A model generated the notes under the pieces. The model was not told where the DNA came from and did no database searches. It saw only the letters and a program-made list of their open reading frames with translations. Of a DNA stretch of 53,340 nt, positions 15,875-25,391 are shown one piece after another; position 1 is the stretch's first letter, and each line of letters begins with the position of its first letter. Origin of the DNA: Pseudomonadota bacterium (lineage in GTDB: Bacteria > Pseudomonadota > Alphaproteobacteria > Sphingomonadales > Sphingomonadaceae). The position numbers and the translations under genes are program-made. Where the stretch lies: assembly GCA_021847605.1 (NCBI GenBank), contig JAJZQN010000030.1:1-53340 (forward strand), read 5' to 3'.

Positions 15875-17704
15875 ATCAGCGATTCCAGTCCTTTCCCATG
15901 GGTCGGTAAAGAGCGAACGCTCGATCTCTGGCCAATCGGCAATTGTCAGGCCTCTGCCCTTATCGACCGGGCAGGCCGCATGGTGTGGGCCTGTGTCCCG
16001 CGCGTCGACGGCGATCCGGTCTTCTCTTCCCTGCTCGACGATCTGGAATGGGATGATCCGCAGGCACGCGGTTTCTGGGCCATCGAACTGGAAAACTGCA
16101 TTTCGGTCGAACAACATTATCTGCGCAACACGCCCATATTGGTGACACGTCAGAGCGATGCGCAGGGCAATTCCATCGAAACCTATGATTTCTGCCCGCG
16201 CCACAAGCATAAAGGCCGTATGTACCGGCCGGTCGCGTTCATCCGCATCGTGCGCCCGGTCGCTGGCAGCCCACGCATCCGCGTCCGCTTTCGCCCGACG
16301 ACCAACTGGAATGGCGAGAAGGTTCCGATCAATTACGGGTCGAACCATATCCGCATGGTCCTGTCCTATATGGCGATGCGTGTGTCCACCAATGCGCCCA
16401 TCGGCCTTATTTCTCAGGAAAGCTGGTTCCGCCTGGAACAGGATGCCCATTTCTTCATGGGACCGGACGAGGGTTTTTCGGATGCGCTGCGCCCGGCCAT
16501 CGAACGGATGCTGGACGATACGATAGAGGAATGGCGGTTGTGGGTACGCGGCCTTGCCATCCCGGCGGAGTGGCAGGAGGCGGTGATCCGCTCCGCCATC
16601 ACGCTCAAACTGTGCCAGCATGAAGAAACCGGCGCCATCGTCGCCGCGCTGACCACCTCTATCCCCGAGCATGCCGACAGCGGCCGTAACTGGGATTATC
16701 GCTACTGCTGGGTGCGCGACGCCTATTATACGGTGGAGGCGCTCAACCGGCTCGGCGCGCTCGACGTGCTGGAAACCTATCTCGTCTATCTGCGCAACAT
16801 CGTCGACGATGCGAAAGGCGGCCATATCCAGCCGCTTTACGACGTGCGCGGCAATGCGACGCTGGTCGAATGGGAAGCCGACGAGCTTCCCGGTTATCGC
16901 GGCATGGGTCCGGTCCGAGTCGGCAATGCCGCATATCATCAGGTGCAGCATGACGCTTACGGCCAGATCGTCCTGTCTTCGGTTCAAGGGTTTATCGATC
17001 AGCGCCTGCTGCGCATGGCGGGCCATGCCGATTTCGAAGCGCTGGAGGCAGTGGGCGAACGTGCGTGGCAGGTCTATGACCAGCCAGACGCCGGTCTGTG
17101 GGAATTGCGCAACCGTACCCATGTTCACAGTTATAGCGCGGTCATGTGCTGGGCGGCGGCCGACCGCCTTGCCCATGCGGCGGCCGCCATGGACCTGCCT
17201 CTGCGCGCCGCCCATTGGGAAAATCGCGCCGAAACCATGAAGGCGCGCATATTGGAGGCCGCATGGCGGGAGGACAGCAACGCCATCTCCGCCAATTTTG
17301 AGGATGACGCGCGCGACGCTTCGCTGCTGCAATTGCTGGACCTGCGGTTCCTGACCGCCGACGATCCGAAATTCATCGGCACCCTCGCCGCGCTGGAGGC
17401 CGACCTGCGGCGTGGCAACGACATGCTGCGCTACAGCACGCCCGACGATTTCGGCGAGCCAGTAACCGCTTTCAATGTCTGCACTTTCTGGCTGATCGAA
17501 GCGCTGCACCGTACCGGCCGCAGCGAAGAGGCACGCGCCCTGTTCGAGGAAATGCTGTCCCGCCGCACCAGCGCGGGCCTGCTATCCGAAGATATCGACC
17601 CCGTCACCGGGGAATTATGGGGGAACTATCCCCAGACCTACTCATTGGTCGGCATCATCAACTGCGCCGTCTTGCTGAGCAAACCGTGGAGCGCCATGCG
17701 ATGA
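15875..17704 (+). CDS. Glycoside hydrolase family 15 (glucoamylase/trehalase-like), apparent ATC start
   Basis: The protein has a family-typical N-terminus (LWPIGNCQASALIDRAGRMVW), then the (alpha/alpha)6 barrel with RNWDYRYCWVRDAYYTVEAL, the GH15 core motif, and a C-terminal GELWGNYPQTYSLVG segment with conserved aromatic and acidic residues. GH15 members hydrolyse alpha-1,4-glucans or trehalose; next to otsBA, a trehalose or maltodextrin role is likely. Homology extends upstream to codon 15875, which is ATC (I-S-D-S-S-P-F-P-W), 6 bases after an AAGGGGGT ribosome binding sequence. No ATG, GTG or TTG occurs in frame between otsB and ATG 15980. Starting at 15980 would remove about 35 conserved residues. 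Full length from ATC is 609 residues. The stop overlaps the otsA start. Confidence 0.85.
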   Translation: MSDSSPFPWVGKERTLDLWPIGNCQASALIDRAGRMVWACVPRVDGDPVFSSLLDDLEWDDPQARGFWAIELENCISVEQHYLRNTPILVTRQSDAQGNSIETYDFCPRHKHKGRMYRPVAFIRIVRPVAGSPRIRVRFRPTTNWNGEKVPINYGSNHIRMVLSYMAMRVSTNAPIGLISQESWFRLEQDAHFFMGPDEGFSDALRPAIERMLDDTIEEWRLWVRGLAIPAEWQEAVIRSAITLKLCQHEETGAIVAALTTSIPEHADSGRNWDYRYCWVRDAYYTVEALNRLGALDVLETYLVYLRNIVDDAKGGHIQPLYDVRGNATLVEWEADELPGYRGMGPVRVGNAAYHQVQHDAYGQIVLSSVQGFIDQRLLRMAGHADFEALEAVGERAWQVYDQPDAGLWELRNRTHVHSYSAVMCWAAADRLAHAAAAMDLPLRAAHWENRAETMKARILEAAWREDSNAISANFEDDARDASLLQLLDLRFLTADDPKFIGTLAALEADLRRGNDMLRYSTPDDFGEPVTAFNVCTFWLIEALHRTGRSEEARALFEEMLSRRTSAGLLSEDIDPVTGELWGNYPQTYSLVGIINCAVLLSKPWSAMR

Positions 17705-19104
17705 GCCGTCTGATTGTCATTTCCAACCGGGTCAGTCGCCCCAATAGCAGCGGCAATCAGGGCGGCCTTGCCGTCGCCCTGGCGCAGGCCTTGCGCGAAA
17801 GCCGCGGCATCTGGGTCGGCTGGTCCGGGGAGACGACCGATAATTTCACCGGCCATATCGGCTTTGCCGAGGATGAAGGCGTCAAGACCGCGACGATCGA
17901 CCTGGAAGAACAGGATGTCGACGAATACTATAACGGCTATGCTAACAAGACGCTGTGGCCGCTCTTTCACTTCCGTATCGATCTGGCCGAATATGCCCGC
18001 GATTTCGAGGGCGGCTATAACCGCGTCAACAAACGTTTCGCCGACACCGCCAGCCCACTGATCGAACCCGAAGACGTCATCTGGGTGCAGGATTATCACA
18101 TGATCCCGCTTGGCCAGATGCTGCGCGACCGGGGCCATAATAACCGCATGGGATTTTTCCTGCATATTCCATGGCCGCCCACCCGCCTGCTGGTGTCGCT
18201 GCCGCATCATAGCAAGCTGGTCAGCAGCCTGTTCGCCTATGACGTCGTGGGCTTCCACACGGAGGAATGGCTCGAATCCTTCCGCCATTATGTGGAACGG
18301 GAAATGGGCGGCAGCGTCGACGGCGATTTCGTGACCGTTGGCGATCGCACCATTCAGGCCGTTGCCTGCCCCATCGGCATCAACGCGCAGGAATTTGCCA
18401 GTGCCGCGAAAAGCGCTGCGGCCGTCGAAATGGGCCAGCTTGTCCGTGCCTCGCTTCAGGATCGCACCATGATCGTCGGCGTCGACCGGCTTGATTACAG
18501 CAAGGGGCTGGAGGAACGGTTCAACGGCTATGGCCGCTTCCTGAAGGATCATCCCGAACATCATCGTGACGTCGTGCTGACGCAGATCGCTCCGCCCTCC
18601 CGCGGCGAGGTGGAAAGCTATCAGCAAATCCGCGCCACGCTGGATTCCATCGCGGGGCGCATGAACGGCGAGTATAGCGACGTGGACTGGACCCCGATCC
18701 GCTACGTCAATCAGGGCTATCCCCGCGACAAGCTGGCCGGCATCTATCGCAGCGCCAAGATCGGCCTCGTCACGCCGCTGCGCGACGGTATGAATCTGGT
18801 CGCCAAGGAATATGTCGCGGCGCAGGATCCCAAGGATCCCGGCGTGCTGATCCTGTCCCGCTTTGCAGGCGCGGCAATCCAGCTCAAGGATGCCCTGCTG
18901 ATCAATCCCTACAGCCCGGAGGAAATGTCCGACGCGATCCTGCGCGCCCTCGCCATGCCTCTGGATGAGCGCAAGCGTCGCTGGCGCGCGATGATGGACA
19001 GCGTGGAAAAACAGGACATCAGCTGGTGGCGCCAATGTTTCACCGGGCGCCTGATGGCGGTGGACAAGGATGTGTCGCGGGCAGAACCAGAAACGACATC
19101 ATGA
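17701..19104 (+). CDS. otsA: Trehalose-6-phosphate synthase
   Basis: The 467-residue GT20 enzyme joins UDP-glucose and glucose 6-phosphate. Seen are LIVISNRVSRP with the N-terminal loop, GIWVGWSGE, VIWVQDYHMIPLG, the HIPWPPTRLL helix, VDRLDYSKGLEERF and TPLRDGMNLVAKEYVA. It starts at ATG 17701, overlapping the glucoamylase stop as ATGA. Together with otsB it completes the OtsAB pathway for trehalose, a compatible solute in osmotic and desiccation stress. Confidence 0.95.
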   Translation: MSRLIVISNRVSRPNSSGNQGGLAVALAQALRESRGIWVGWSGETTDNFTGHIGFAEDEGVKTATIDLEEQDVDEYYNGYANKTLWPLFHFRIDLAEYARDFEGGYNRVNKRFADTASPLIEPEDVIWVQDYHMIPLGQMLRDRGHNNRMGFFLHIPWPPTRLLVSLPHHSKLVSSLFAYDVVGFHTEEWLESFRHYVEREMGGSVDGDFVTVGDRTIQAVACPIGINAQEFASAAKSAAAVEMGQLVRASLQDRTMIVGVDRLDYSKGLEERFNGYGRFLKDHPEHHRDVVLTQIAPPSRGEVESYQQIRATLDSIAGRMNGEYSDVDWTPIRYVNQGYPRDKLAGIYRSAKIGLVTPLRDGMNLVAKEYVAAQDPKDPGVLILSRFAGAAIQLKDALLINPYSPEEMSDAILRALAMPLDERKRRWRAMMDSVEKQDISWWRQCFTGRLMAVDKDVSRAEPETTS

Positions 19105-19151
19105 ACATCGAACGGATTGAGCCGGGGCGCGACCCCGGCTAACCGTCGATC

Positions 19152-19286
19152 ATGCATGAGGATGATGACGACAAGCCGAGCGGTCTTTGGGCCGCGATCA
19201 GCGCCCGCAGCGGCGTGATATTCGGGATTATCGGCCTGATCGGCTGGCTCGCCCTGCTATGGGGCATGTTTGGCGATGTTCTGTAA
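19152..19286 (+). CDS. 44-residue single-span membrane protein
   Basis: The frame from ATG 19152 encodes an acidic N-terminus (MHEDDDDKPSGLW), one hydrophobic helix (about residues 22-40: VIFGIIGLIGWLALLWGMF) and a stop at 19284. It lies in the 270-base gap between otsA and ychF, same direction. The amphipathic linker and single helix argue for a real small membrane protein; the ribosome binding site is weak. I recognise no family. Confidence 0.5.
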   Translation: MHEDDDDKPSGLWAAISARSGVIFGIIGLIGWLALLWGMFGDVL

Positions 19287-19374
19287 CGCAGATAGCCCGC
19301 AAGGCTGGCCATTGGGCGCACAAAGCGCTATCGCGCGCGCCAATCATCCTCTTTCGATCGTGTAAGGCATATAG

Positions 19375-20475
19375 ATGGGTTTTCGTTGCGGTATCGTCGG
19401 CCTCCCCAATGTGGGCAAGTCCACCCTGTTCAACGCGCTGACCGAAACGCAGGCGGCGCAGGCGGCCAATTATCCCTTCTGCACCATCGAGCCGAATGAA
19501 GGTCGCGTCGCAGTACCCGACGACCGTCTTCAGACGATCGCAAAGATCGGTGGCAGCGCCAAGATCATCGAAACCCAGCTTGCCTTCGTCGACATTGCCG
19601 GTCTGGTCCGTGGCGCGTCCAAGGGCGAAGGGCTGGGCAACCAGTTTCTGGCCAACATCCGCGAAACCGACGCCATCGTCCATGTGCTGCGCTGTTTCGA
19701 AGATGGCGACATCACCCATGTCGAGGGCAAGGTAGACCCCATCGCCGACGCCGAGACGGTCGAAACCGAACTCATGCTGGCCGATCTTGAGTCGCTGGAA
19801 AAGCGGGTGCCCAACTTCGTCAAGAAGGCGGCACAGGGCGACAAGGAAGCCAAGGTCGCGGCATCGGTGCTGGGCCAGACGCTCGACCTGCTGCGCGATG
19901 GCAAGCCCGCGCGCCTCACCGTCCCCAAGGATATTGAGGAAGAGCGCGTGTTCCAGCAGGCGCAACTGCTGACCAGCAAGCCCGTCCTCTATGTCTGCAA
20001 TGTCGAGGAAGACAGCGCCTCCACCGGCAACGCCCACAGCGCCCGCGTATTTGAAAAGGCTGCGGCCGAGGGCGCAAAAGCTGTCATCGTCTCCGCCGCG
20101 ATCGAAGCCGAACTCATCACCATGCCGATCGAGGAACGTGCAGAATATCTCGAAGCGCTGGGCCTGACCGAAGCCGGCCTCGCCCGCATCATCCGCGCCG
20201 GATATGAGCTGCTGGGCCTCATCACCTTCTTCACTGTCGGTCCCAAGGAAGCCCGCGCCTGGACCGTGGCCAAGGGCAGCAAGGCACCACAGGCCGCAGG
20301 CGCCATCCACACCGATTTCGAAAAGGGCTTCATCCGCGCCGAAACCATGGCCTATGCGGATTATGTCCAGTTCAACGGCGAAGCCGGTGCCAAGGAAGCG
20401 GGCAAGTGGCGGTCTGAAGGCAAGGACTATGTGACGCAGGATGGCGACATCATGCTGTTCCGCTTCAATGTCTGA
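19375..20475 (+). CDS. ychF: Redox-regulated ATPase YchF (Obg-family P-loop)
   Basis: The 366-residue protein is YchF/OLA1. It has the P-loop GLPNVGKSTLFNALT, FVDIAGLVRGASKGEGLGNQFL (switch II), and a CNVEE motif in place of the NKxD of true GTPases, which gives ATP preference. A coiled coil lies in the middle and a C-terminal TGS domain (IRAETMAYADYVQFNGEAGA). It binds ribosomes and is linked to oxidative stress responses in several bacteria. It stands alone. Confidence 0.95.
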   Translation: MGFRCGIVGLPNVGKSTLFNALTETQAAQAANYPFCTIEPNEGRVAVPDDRLQTIAKIGGSAKIIETQLAFVDIAGLVRGASKGEGLGNQFLANIRETDAIVHVLRCFEDGDITHVEGKVDPIADAETVETELMLADLESLEKRVPNFVKKAAQGDKEAKVAASVLGQTLDLLRDGKPARLTVPKDIEEERVFQQAQLLTSKPVLYVCNVEEDSASTGNAHSARVFEKAAAEGAKAVIVSAAIEAELITMPIEERAEYLEALGLTEAGLARIIRAGYELLGLITFFTVGPKEARAWTVAKGSKAPQAAGAIHTDFEKGFIRAETMAYADYVQFNGEAGAKEAGKWRSEGKDYVTQDGDIMLFRFNV

Positions 20476-20502
20476 TCGTCATTCCGTTCTGGTGGGCTGC
20501 AC

Positions 20503-21078
20503 ATGGCGGCCCGCCAGTGCCCACCCCGAATGACACTTCCTCCGCTCAAGCCCGCGCCTGTCGCCATCGGGGTGCCGGCCCGCCGCAAGATCGCCTTTCC
20601 GCCCAGTGTCGATGCCGGCACGCGCGTCCTGATCCTGGGCAGCCTGCCCGGTGACGCATCGATCAAGCAGGGCGAATATTATGCCCATCGCGGCAACGCC
20701 TTCTGGGATCTAATCGGCGACGTTCTGGGCGAAACGCTGCGCAACCAGCCCTATGCCATGCGCCTCAAACGCCTGCGCGCACGCGGCGTCGGCCTGTGGG
20801 ACGTAATCGAAAGCGCAGAGCGCACAGGCAGCCTCGACGGTGACATTCGCGACGCTGCCGTCCGCGACCTCAACAGTTTCATCGACCGGCTGCCCGCTCT
20901 TGTCGCCATCGGCTTCAACGGCAAGACCGCTGCGCTGCATGGACGGCGGCAGTTGCGCGAGCGGCCGGGCCTGACGCTGATCGACCTGCCCTCCTCCAGT
21001 GGCGCCCACGCCAGCCTGCCGCGCGACGCCAAGCGTCAGTCATGGATGCAATTGCACGATCATCTGGGCAAAAGCTGA
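20503..21078 (+). CDS. DNA-deoxyinosine (uracil-DNA superfamily) glycosylase
   Basis: The 191-residue protein has the family-6 UDG/HDG signature LILGSLPGDASIKQGEYYAH followed by RGNAFWDLIGDVLG, then a central GVGLWDVIESAERTGSLD and a late LPSSSGAHASLP loop. Members excise deaminated bases such as hypoxanthine from DNA. The ATG at 20503 was used; a second in-frame ATG at 20530 could be the true start, as the family begins close to there. Confidence 0.85.
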   Translation: MAARQCPPRMTLPPLKPAPVAIGVPARRKIAFPPSVDAGTRVLILGSLPGDASIKQGEYYAHRGNAFWDLIGDVLGETLRNQPYAMRLKRLRARGVGLWDVIESAERTGSLDGDIRDAAVRDLNSFIDRLPALVAIGFNGKTAALHGRRQLRERPGLTLIDLPSSSGAHASLPRDAKRQSWMQLHDHLGKS

Positions 21079-21149
21079 CAAAAACGTCACTTTACCGTCA
21101 TGGCATCGCTGCTAAGCATTTTTGCATGCTGAAATTCGATAGAGTCGCC

Positions 21150-22427
21150 ATGCCGATCCGCTCGCTCGCCCCCGCCCTTTTGTCACTCGCTGCGCTGAGC
21201 GGATGCGCCACCACCGCAACCCAGCCGCCTGCTTCCACGCCGGTCGCACAGGCCGAACAACGCGCGCCCGTCACCATCCTCGTCTCGATCGACGGCTTTC
21301 GTGCCGATTATCTGACGCGCGGTGTCACGCCCAACCTGAACGCGCTGGCCGCCGGTGGGGTGGAAGCGCCCATGCATCCTTCCTTCCCCAGCAAGACTTT
21401 CCCCAATCACTGGGCGATCGTCACCGGCGACCGGCCCGACCATAATGGCATCGTCGCCAACAGCATGGAGGATGCCGCCCGCCCGGACGAGAAATTCACC
21501 ATGTCCAGCGACGATCCCTTCTGGTGGAATGATGTCGAGCCGATCTGGGTCACAGCGGAAAAAGCGGGCGTCCGTACCGCAACCATGTTCTGGCCCGGCT
21601 CCAATGTTCCATGGGGCGGCACGCAGGACAAGGAATGGCCCCACGCGATCCACGGCGGCACCCGCCCGAGCGACTGGGCGCAGTTTAATCAGCAGATCAG
21701 CGGCACGCAGCGCGTGAACATGGTGCTGGACGTAGTACGCCGCCCAACCGATATCCGCCCCCGCTTCCTGACGCTCTATTTCGACACGGTGGACACCGCC
21801 GGCCATATTAACGGCCCCGACGCCCCCGAAACCACGCAGGCCATTGCAGAGGTAGATCGCCATATCGGCGAACTGGTCGCGGGGCTGAAGGCCATGGGCC
21901 AGCCCGCCAATCTGATCATCCTGGCCGATCATGGTATGGCCGCCCGCGCGACCAATCGCATCATCGCGCTGGACAGCATTGCCAACCCCGCCGATTATCG
22001 CGTCGTGGAATCCGGCCCCTATGCCAGCATCGCCCCGGTTCCCGGCCATGAAAAGGCGCTGGAAGCTGCGCTTCTAAAGCCTCATGACCATATGCAATGC
22101 TGGCGCAAGGGCGAGATACCGGCCCGTTTCCATTATGGCAGCAACCGCCGTATCCCGCCCTATTTCTGCCTCGGCGAAACCGGGTGGGAAGTGCAGGCGA
22201 CCAAACCCAGAGCCAAGGTGTCGGGCGGCAACCATGGCTGGGACGATCGCGCGCCTGAAATGCAGGCGCTCTTCATAGCGAACGGCCCCGCCATCGTGCC
22301 GGGCGCCAAGCCCGCAGGCGATTTCGCCAATGTCGACGTCTATCCCATGCTCGCAAAACTGATCGGCGTGACGCCGCGCCCGGGCGATGGCAATGCGGCG
22401 ACCTTGGCGCCCATCGTCAAACCCTGA
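21150..22427 (+). CDS. Ectonucleotide pyrophosphatase/phosphodiesterase-type lipoprotein
   Basis: The 425-residue protein has a lipoprotein signal (MPIRSLAPALLSLAALSGC, cysteine 19) and an alkaline-phosphatase-superfamily domain of the NPP type. Seen are the metal-binding Asp in LVSIDGFRADYL, the nucleophile Thr in PSKTFPNHWAIVTG, a second metal site in LYFDTVDTAGH and ILADHGM, and the last His near SGGNHGWDD. It would hydrolyse phosphodiester or pyrophosphate bonds in the periplasm. ATG 21150 was chosen because it gives a normal lipoprotein signal; ATG 21126 is the alternative. Confidence 0.87.
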   Translation: MPIRSLAPALLSLAALSGCATTATQPPASTPVAQAEQRAPVTILVSIDGFRADYLTRGVTPNLNALAAGGVEAPMHPSFPSKTFPNHWAIVTGDRPDHNGIVANSMEDAARPDEKFTMSSDDPFWWNDVEPIWVTAEKAGVRTATMFWPGSNVPWGGTQDKEWPHAIHGGTRPSDWAQFNQQISGTQRVNMVLDVVRRPTDIRPRFLTLYFDTVDTAGHINGPDAPETTQAIAEVDRHIGELVAGLKAMGQPANLIILADHGMAARATNRIIALDSIANPADYRVVESGPYASIAPVPGHEKALEAALLKPHDHMQCWRKGEIPARFHYGSNRRIPPYFCLGETGWEVQATKPRAKVSGGNHGWDDRAPEMQALFIANGPAIVPGAKPAGDFANVDVYPMLAKLIGVTPRPGDGNAATLAPIVKP

Positions 22428-22500
22428 TCGGCTACCCGCTAACCTTGACGTAAACGTAAGCCATATTTACATCCGTCTCCATAGTGAAAGGAGACGGATG

Positions 22501-22968
22501 ATGGCTGAGGATATTCTGTGGTTCGAGGACATCGCCATAGGCGACAGCTTCGATTTCGGCCCGCTGACGATCACGCGGGAAGAAACCGTCGCCTTCGCCG
22601 CTGAATATGATCCCCAGCCCTTTCATTTGTCCGACGAAGCGGCCGCAAAAACTCATTTCGGCACCATCTCCGCCAGTGGATGGCATACCACCGCCCTGTT
22701 CATGAAGATGTTCGTCGCCGCCATTCAGGAACATCCGGGTCGTCAGGCGGCCAGTCTGGGCGCGATGGGCGTCGATGAACTGCGCTGGCTGCGCCCTGTC
22801 CGCCCCGGCGATACGCTGCGCGGCACCAGCGAGGTTATTGAGAAGAAAGCATCGCAAAGCCGCCCCGAAATGGGGATCGTCCACAATCAGGTGACGATCT
22901 TCAATCAGGACGACAAACCCGTCATGACCATGATCCCCATTGCCATGTGGCGTACACGCCCGGTCTAA
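22501..22968 (+). CDS. MaoC-like dehydratase
   Basis: The 155-residue hot-dog protein begins LWFEDIAIGDSFDFG and has the hydratase-2 motif YDPQPFHLSDEAA followed by FGTISASGWHT, with the catalytic Asp/His dyad. A typical R-specific enoyl-CoA hydratase or related dehydratase is expected. AAGGAG lies 7 bases before ATG 22501; the adjacent ATG at 22498 is possible. The 296 bases after it, to amt, hold no gene and no clear hairpin. Confidence 0.87.
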   Translation: MAEDILWFEDIAIGDSFDFGPLTITREETVAFAAEYDPQPFHLSDEAAAKTHFGTISASGWHTTALFMKMFVAAIQEHPGRQAASLGAMGVDELRWLRPVRPGDTLRGTSEVIEKKASQSRPEMGIVHNQVTIFNQDDKPVMTMIPIAMWRTRPV

Positions 22969-23264
22969 GATCGGAAGTGACCAGCATGGCAGACCGTCAT
23001 TGCGACACGTCATACGGACGCAGAGCGATTTATGATGGAATGTGAATAGCCTGATCAACTTCAGTCATCCGCCAGACAAGATCCCATATTGTCCCCGATT
23101 CGACATGCCGAAGTTTGGATGATGTTGTTCACAACCTTCTGCGGTCGTAGTGGACCGTCGATGCAGGTCGACAACCCTAAAAAGCCGCCCCATATATTTA
23201 TCGAAGTTTTTACCGCCCCTACGCTACAGCACCGCCAATCCTTCCAACCGGATTTCTGTTGCCG

Positions 23265-24536
23265 ATGCGCTTCCTCTCCATTCTGCCCCTGCTTCTGATC
23301 GCCGCGATGCCCGCCCCTGCCTTTGCTCAGGTCGCGGCAGCCGACAGCGGCGATACTGCGTGGATGATCCTGTGTGCGCTCCTGCTGCTGATCGCGGCGC
23401 TGCCCGGCTTGATGCTGCGACATGCGGGGCAGGTCAACGTGCGTTCGGCGCTGGCAATCATGACGCAGGGAGCCGCCGTGGTGGCGGTGGGTTCGTTGCT
23501 CTGGGCCATCATAGGCTACAGCATCGTTTATGCTCCGGGCAGCGCATGGCTGGGCGGCGGCGCGAACCTTCTACTCGCCAATCTGGGTCAGTTGCGGGAC
23601 GGCCTGACCGTGCCGGAATCCGCCTTCGTCCTGTTTCAGATGGCACTGGCCCTACTGGCGATGGCGCTGCTGGTGGGGGCTGTGGCGGAACGTGCGCGCA
23701 TGGGATGGTTCATCCTCTTCACGCCGCTCTGGATGCTGCTCGTCTACGCCCCGATCGCGCATATGGTGTGGGCTGGCGGCTGGCTCGCCACGCTCGGCGT
23801 CATGGATTTTGCCGGCGGGTTGACTATCCATGTGACAGCGGGCTTTTCGGCCCTCGCACTGGCACTGATCGCGGGGCAGCGCCGCGAACCCACCCTGACC
23901 GGCCATGCGCCGCTATTGACGCTGGGCGGCGGCGCATTGATGTGGGTCGGCCTGTCCGGCGCCGTCGGCGGATGGGCGCTCGGTGCGACGGATGATGCGG
24001 CCACGGCCATTCTCAATCATCATTTCGCAGCCTGTGCCGCCGCTTTGACATGGGGTTTGGTCGATCTGGCCCTGACCCGCAAGACCAGCGCAACCGGCGT
24101 CCTGTCGGGCGCGCTTGCTGGTATCGCCGCTATTTCTGCTTCGTCCGCTTTGGTTGGCACGGGGGGTGCCATGCTGATCGGCGTCATCGCCGCCATTATC
24201 TGTCGCATCGGCGCAGGCATCATGGACGGACGGATCGATGACGGCGCCAGCATCTTTGCCATACATGGGCTGGGCGGGCTGATCGGCACGATCCTGTTGC
24301 CCGTCTTCGTCCTGCCATTACTGGGCGGAGTAGGCTTTGACGTGAATATCAGCCTGACGTCGGCTCTGATCAGCCAGCTCATCGGCATTGCTGCGGTCGC
24401 CCTGTGGGCCATGATCGGCACCAGCATCGCAGCACTGATCGTCTCCACCATGTTGCCGATGCGCGGCCCGGCGACCGAAGAAGCGGATGGACTGGATGTC
24501 GTCCAGCACGGCCAGCAGGCCTGGGATTTTCGGTAA
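23265..24536 (+). CDS. amt: Ammonium transporter (Amt)
   Basis: The 423-residue protein has a cleavable signal peptide (ending AFAQ) and about 11 membrane spans. The twin pore histidines occur as IHVTAG and AIHGLGG, and GGWLATLGVMDFAGG is the family segment before the first one. It imports ammonium/ammonia. No glnK lies next to it, unlike many proteobacteria. The ATG at 23265 was preferred to the TTG two codons upstream. Confidence 0.9.
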   Translation: MRFLSILPLLLIAAMPAPAFAQVAAADSGDTAWMILCALLLLIAALPGLMLRHAGQVNVRSALAIMTQGAAVVAVGSLLWAIIGYSIVYAPGSAWLGGGANLLLANLGQLRDGLTVPESAFVLFQMALALLAMALLVGAVAERARMGWFILFTPLWMLLVYAPIAHMVWAGGWLATLGVMDFAGGLTIHVTAGFSALALALIAGQRREPTLTGHAPLLTLGGGALMWVGLSGAVGGWALGATDDAATAILNHHFAACAAALTWGLVDLALTRKTSATGVLSGALAGIAAISASSALVGTGGAMLIGVIAAIICRIGAGIMDGRIDDGASIFAIHGLGGLIGTILLPVFVLPLLGGVGFDVNISLTSALISQLIGIAAVALWAMIGTSIAALIVSTMLPMRGPATEEADGLDVVQHGQQAWDFR

Positions 24537-24545
24537 GCGCGCGTC

Positions 24546-25391
24546 ATGACGGTCGCCGTCGCCATTTTCGCCCATCAGGAGGAACGGCGCATCGCCCTGT
24601 GCCTCGCCTCCATTCCGCTCGACCGGGCCGACACGATCTTTCATGTGCTGGTCAACGGCACGACCGATTCCACGGTCGCAATCGCTCGCACCTTTGCCCA
24701 GTCACGGCCGAACGTCGTCGTCCATGATATTCAGGCCGGCGGAAAGTCACGCACCTGGAACCATATGGTCCACCATCTGCTGACCGGCGATGAGGATGCC
24801 GTCATCTTCATGGACGGCGATGCGATCATCACGCCGGGATCCTTCGATGCCCTGATCGCTGATCTTGCCGCTCATCCACAGGCCAATGCGGCCGCAGGCA
24901 TGCCGATGAACGGACGGATGGCAGCCATATATCGCGAAGGCTTAAGGGCGGAAGGCGGCATATTCGGCGACCTCTATGCTCTTTCGGGCCGCTTCGTACG
25001 GGACATCAGGGCGCGTCGATTACGCCTGCCCGACGACCTGATCGGCGACGACGGGCTGGTGGCGGCATGGGCGCACACCGGCCTGCAACCCGACAGCCAT
25101 TGGGTGCATGAACGGGTATTGATGTGCGACGGCGCGGGCTTTCTGGCGGAACAGGTCAGCCCGTTTCATCCTGCCACATGGCGGATGCAATATAGGCGAC
25201 TGATCAACTATTCCGTCCGTTTCTTTCAGAACCGCATCGTATCGGACATCATGACGCGCGAGGGGCCGGATGGCCTCCCCGCGCGTCTGGCAATGCTCTA
25301 TCCGCTATGGCTGCCCCGTTTCCGGCCGCGCCCCGGTCTGACCGCGTGGTTCGACCGAAAAGCGCTGCGCCGGATGCGGGCAGCAACTTAA
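24546..25391 (+). CDS. Glycosyltransferase family 2 protein
   Basis: The 281-residue protein opens with VAVAIFAHQEERRIALCLAS and HVLVNGTTDSTVAIA, the nucleotide-sugar-binding half of GT-A fold family 2. The metal-binding D-x-D is FMDGDAIITPG, and a later GDDGLV is the usual acceptor-site acid. No membrane spans are present. The acceptor is unknown. It follows amt by 9 bases and ends overlapping the convergent MFS gene by 4 bases. Confidence 0.8.
   Translation: MTVAVAIFAHQEERRIALCLASIPLDRADTIFHVLVNGTTDSTVAIARTFAQSRPNVVVHDIQAGGKSRTWNHMVHHLLTGDEDAVIFMDGDAIITPGSFDALIADLAAHPQANAAAGMPMNGRMAAIYREGLRAEGGIFGDLYALSGRFVRDIRARRLRLPDDLIGDDGLVAAWAHTGLQPDSHWVHERVLMCDGAGFLAEQVSPFHPATWRMQYRRLINYSVRFFQNRIVSDIMTREGPDGLPARLAMLYPLWLPRFRPRPGLTAWFDRKALRRMRAAT

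Noticed and set aside
22969..23264. Possible sigma-54 promoter (TGGCA...TTGCG) before amt
   Set aside because: The spacing between the GG and GC elements is 12 bases, not 10, so the match is not acceptable.
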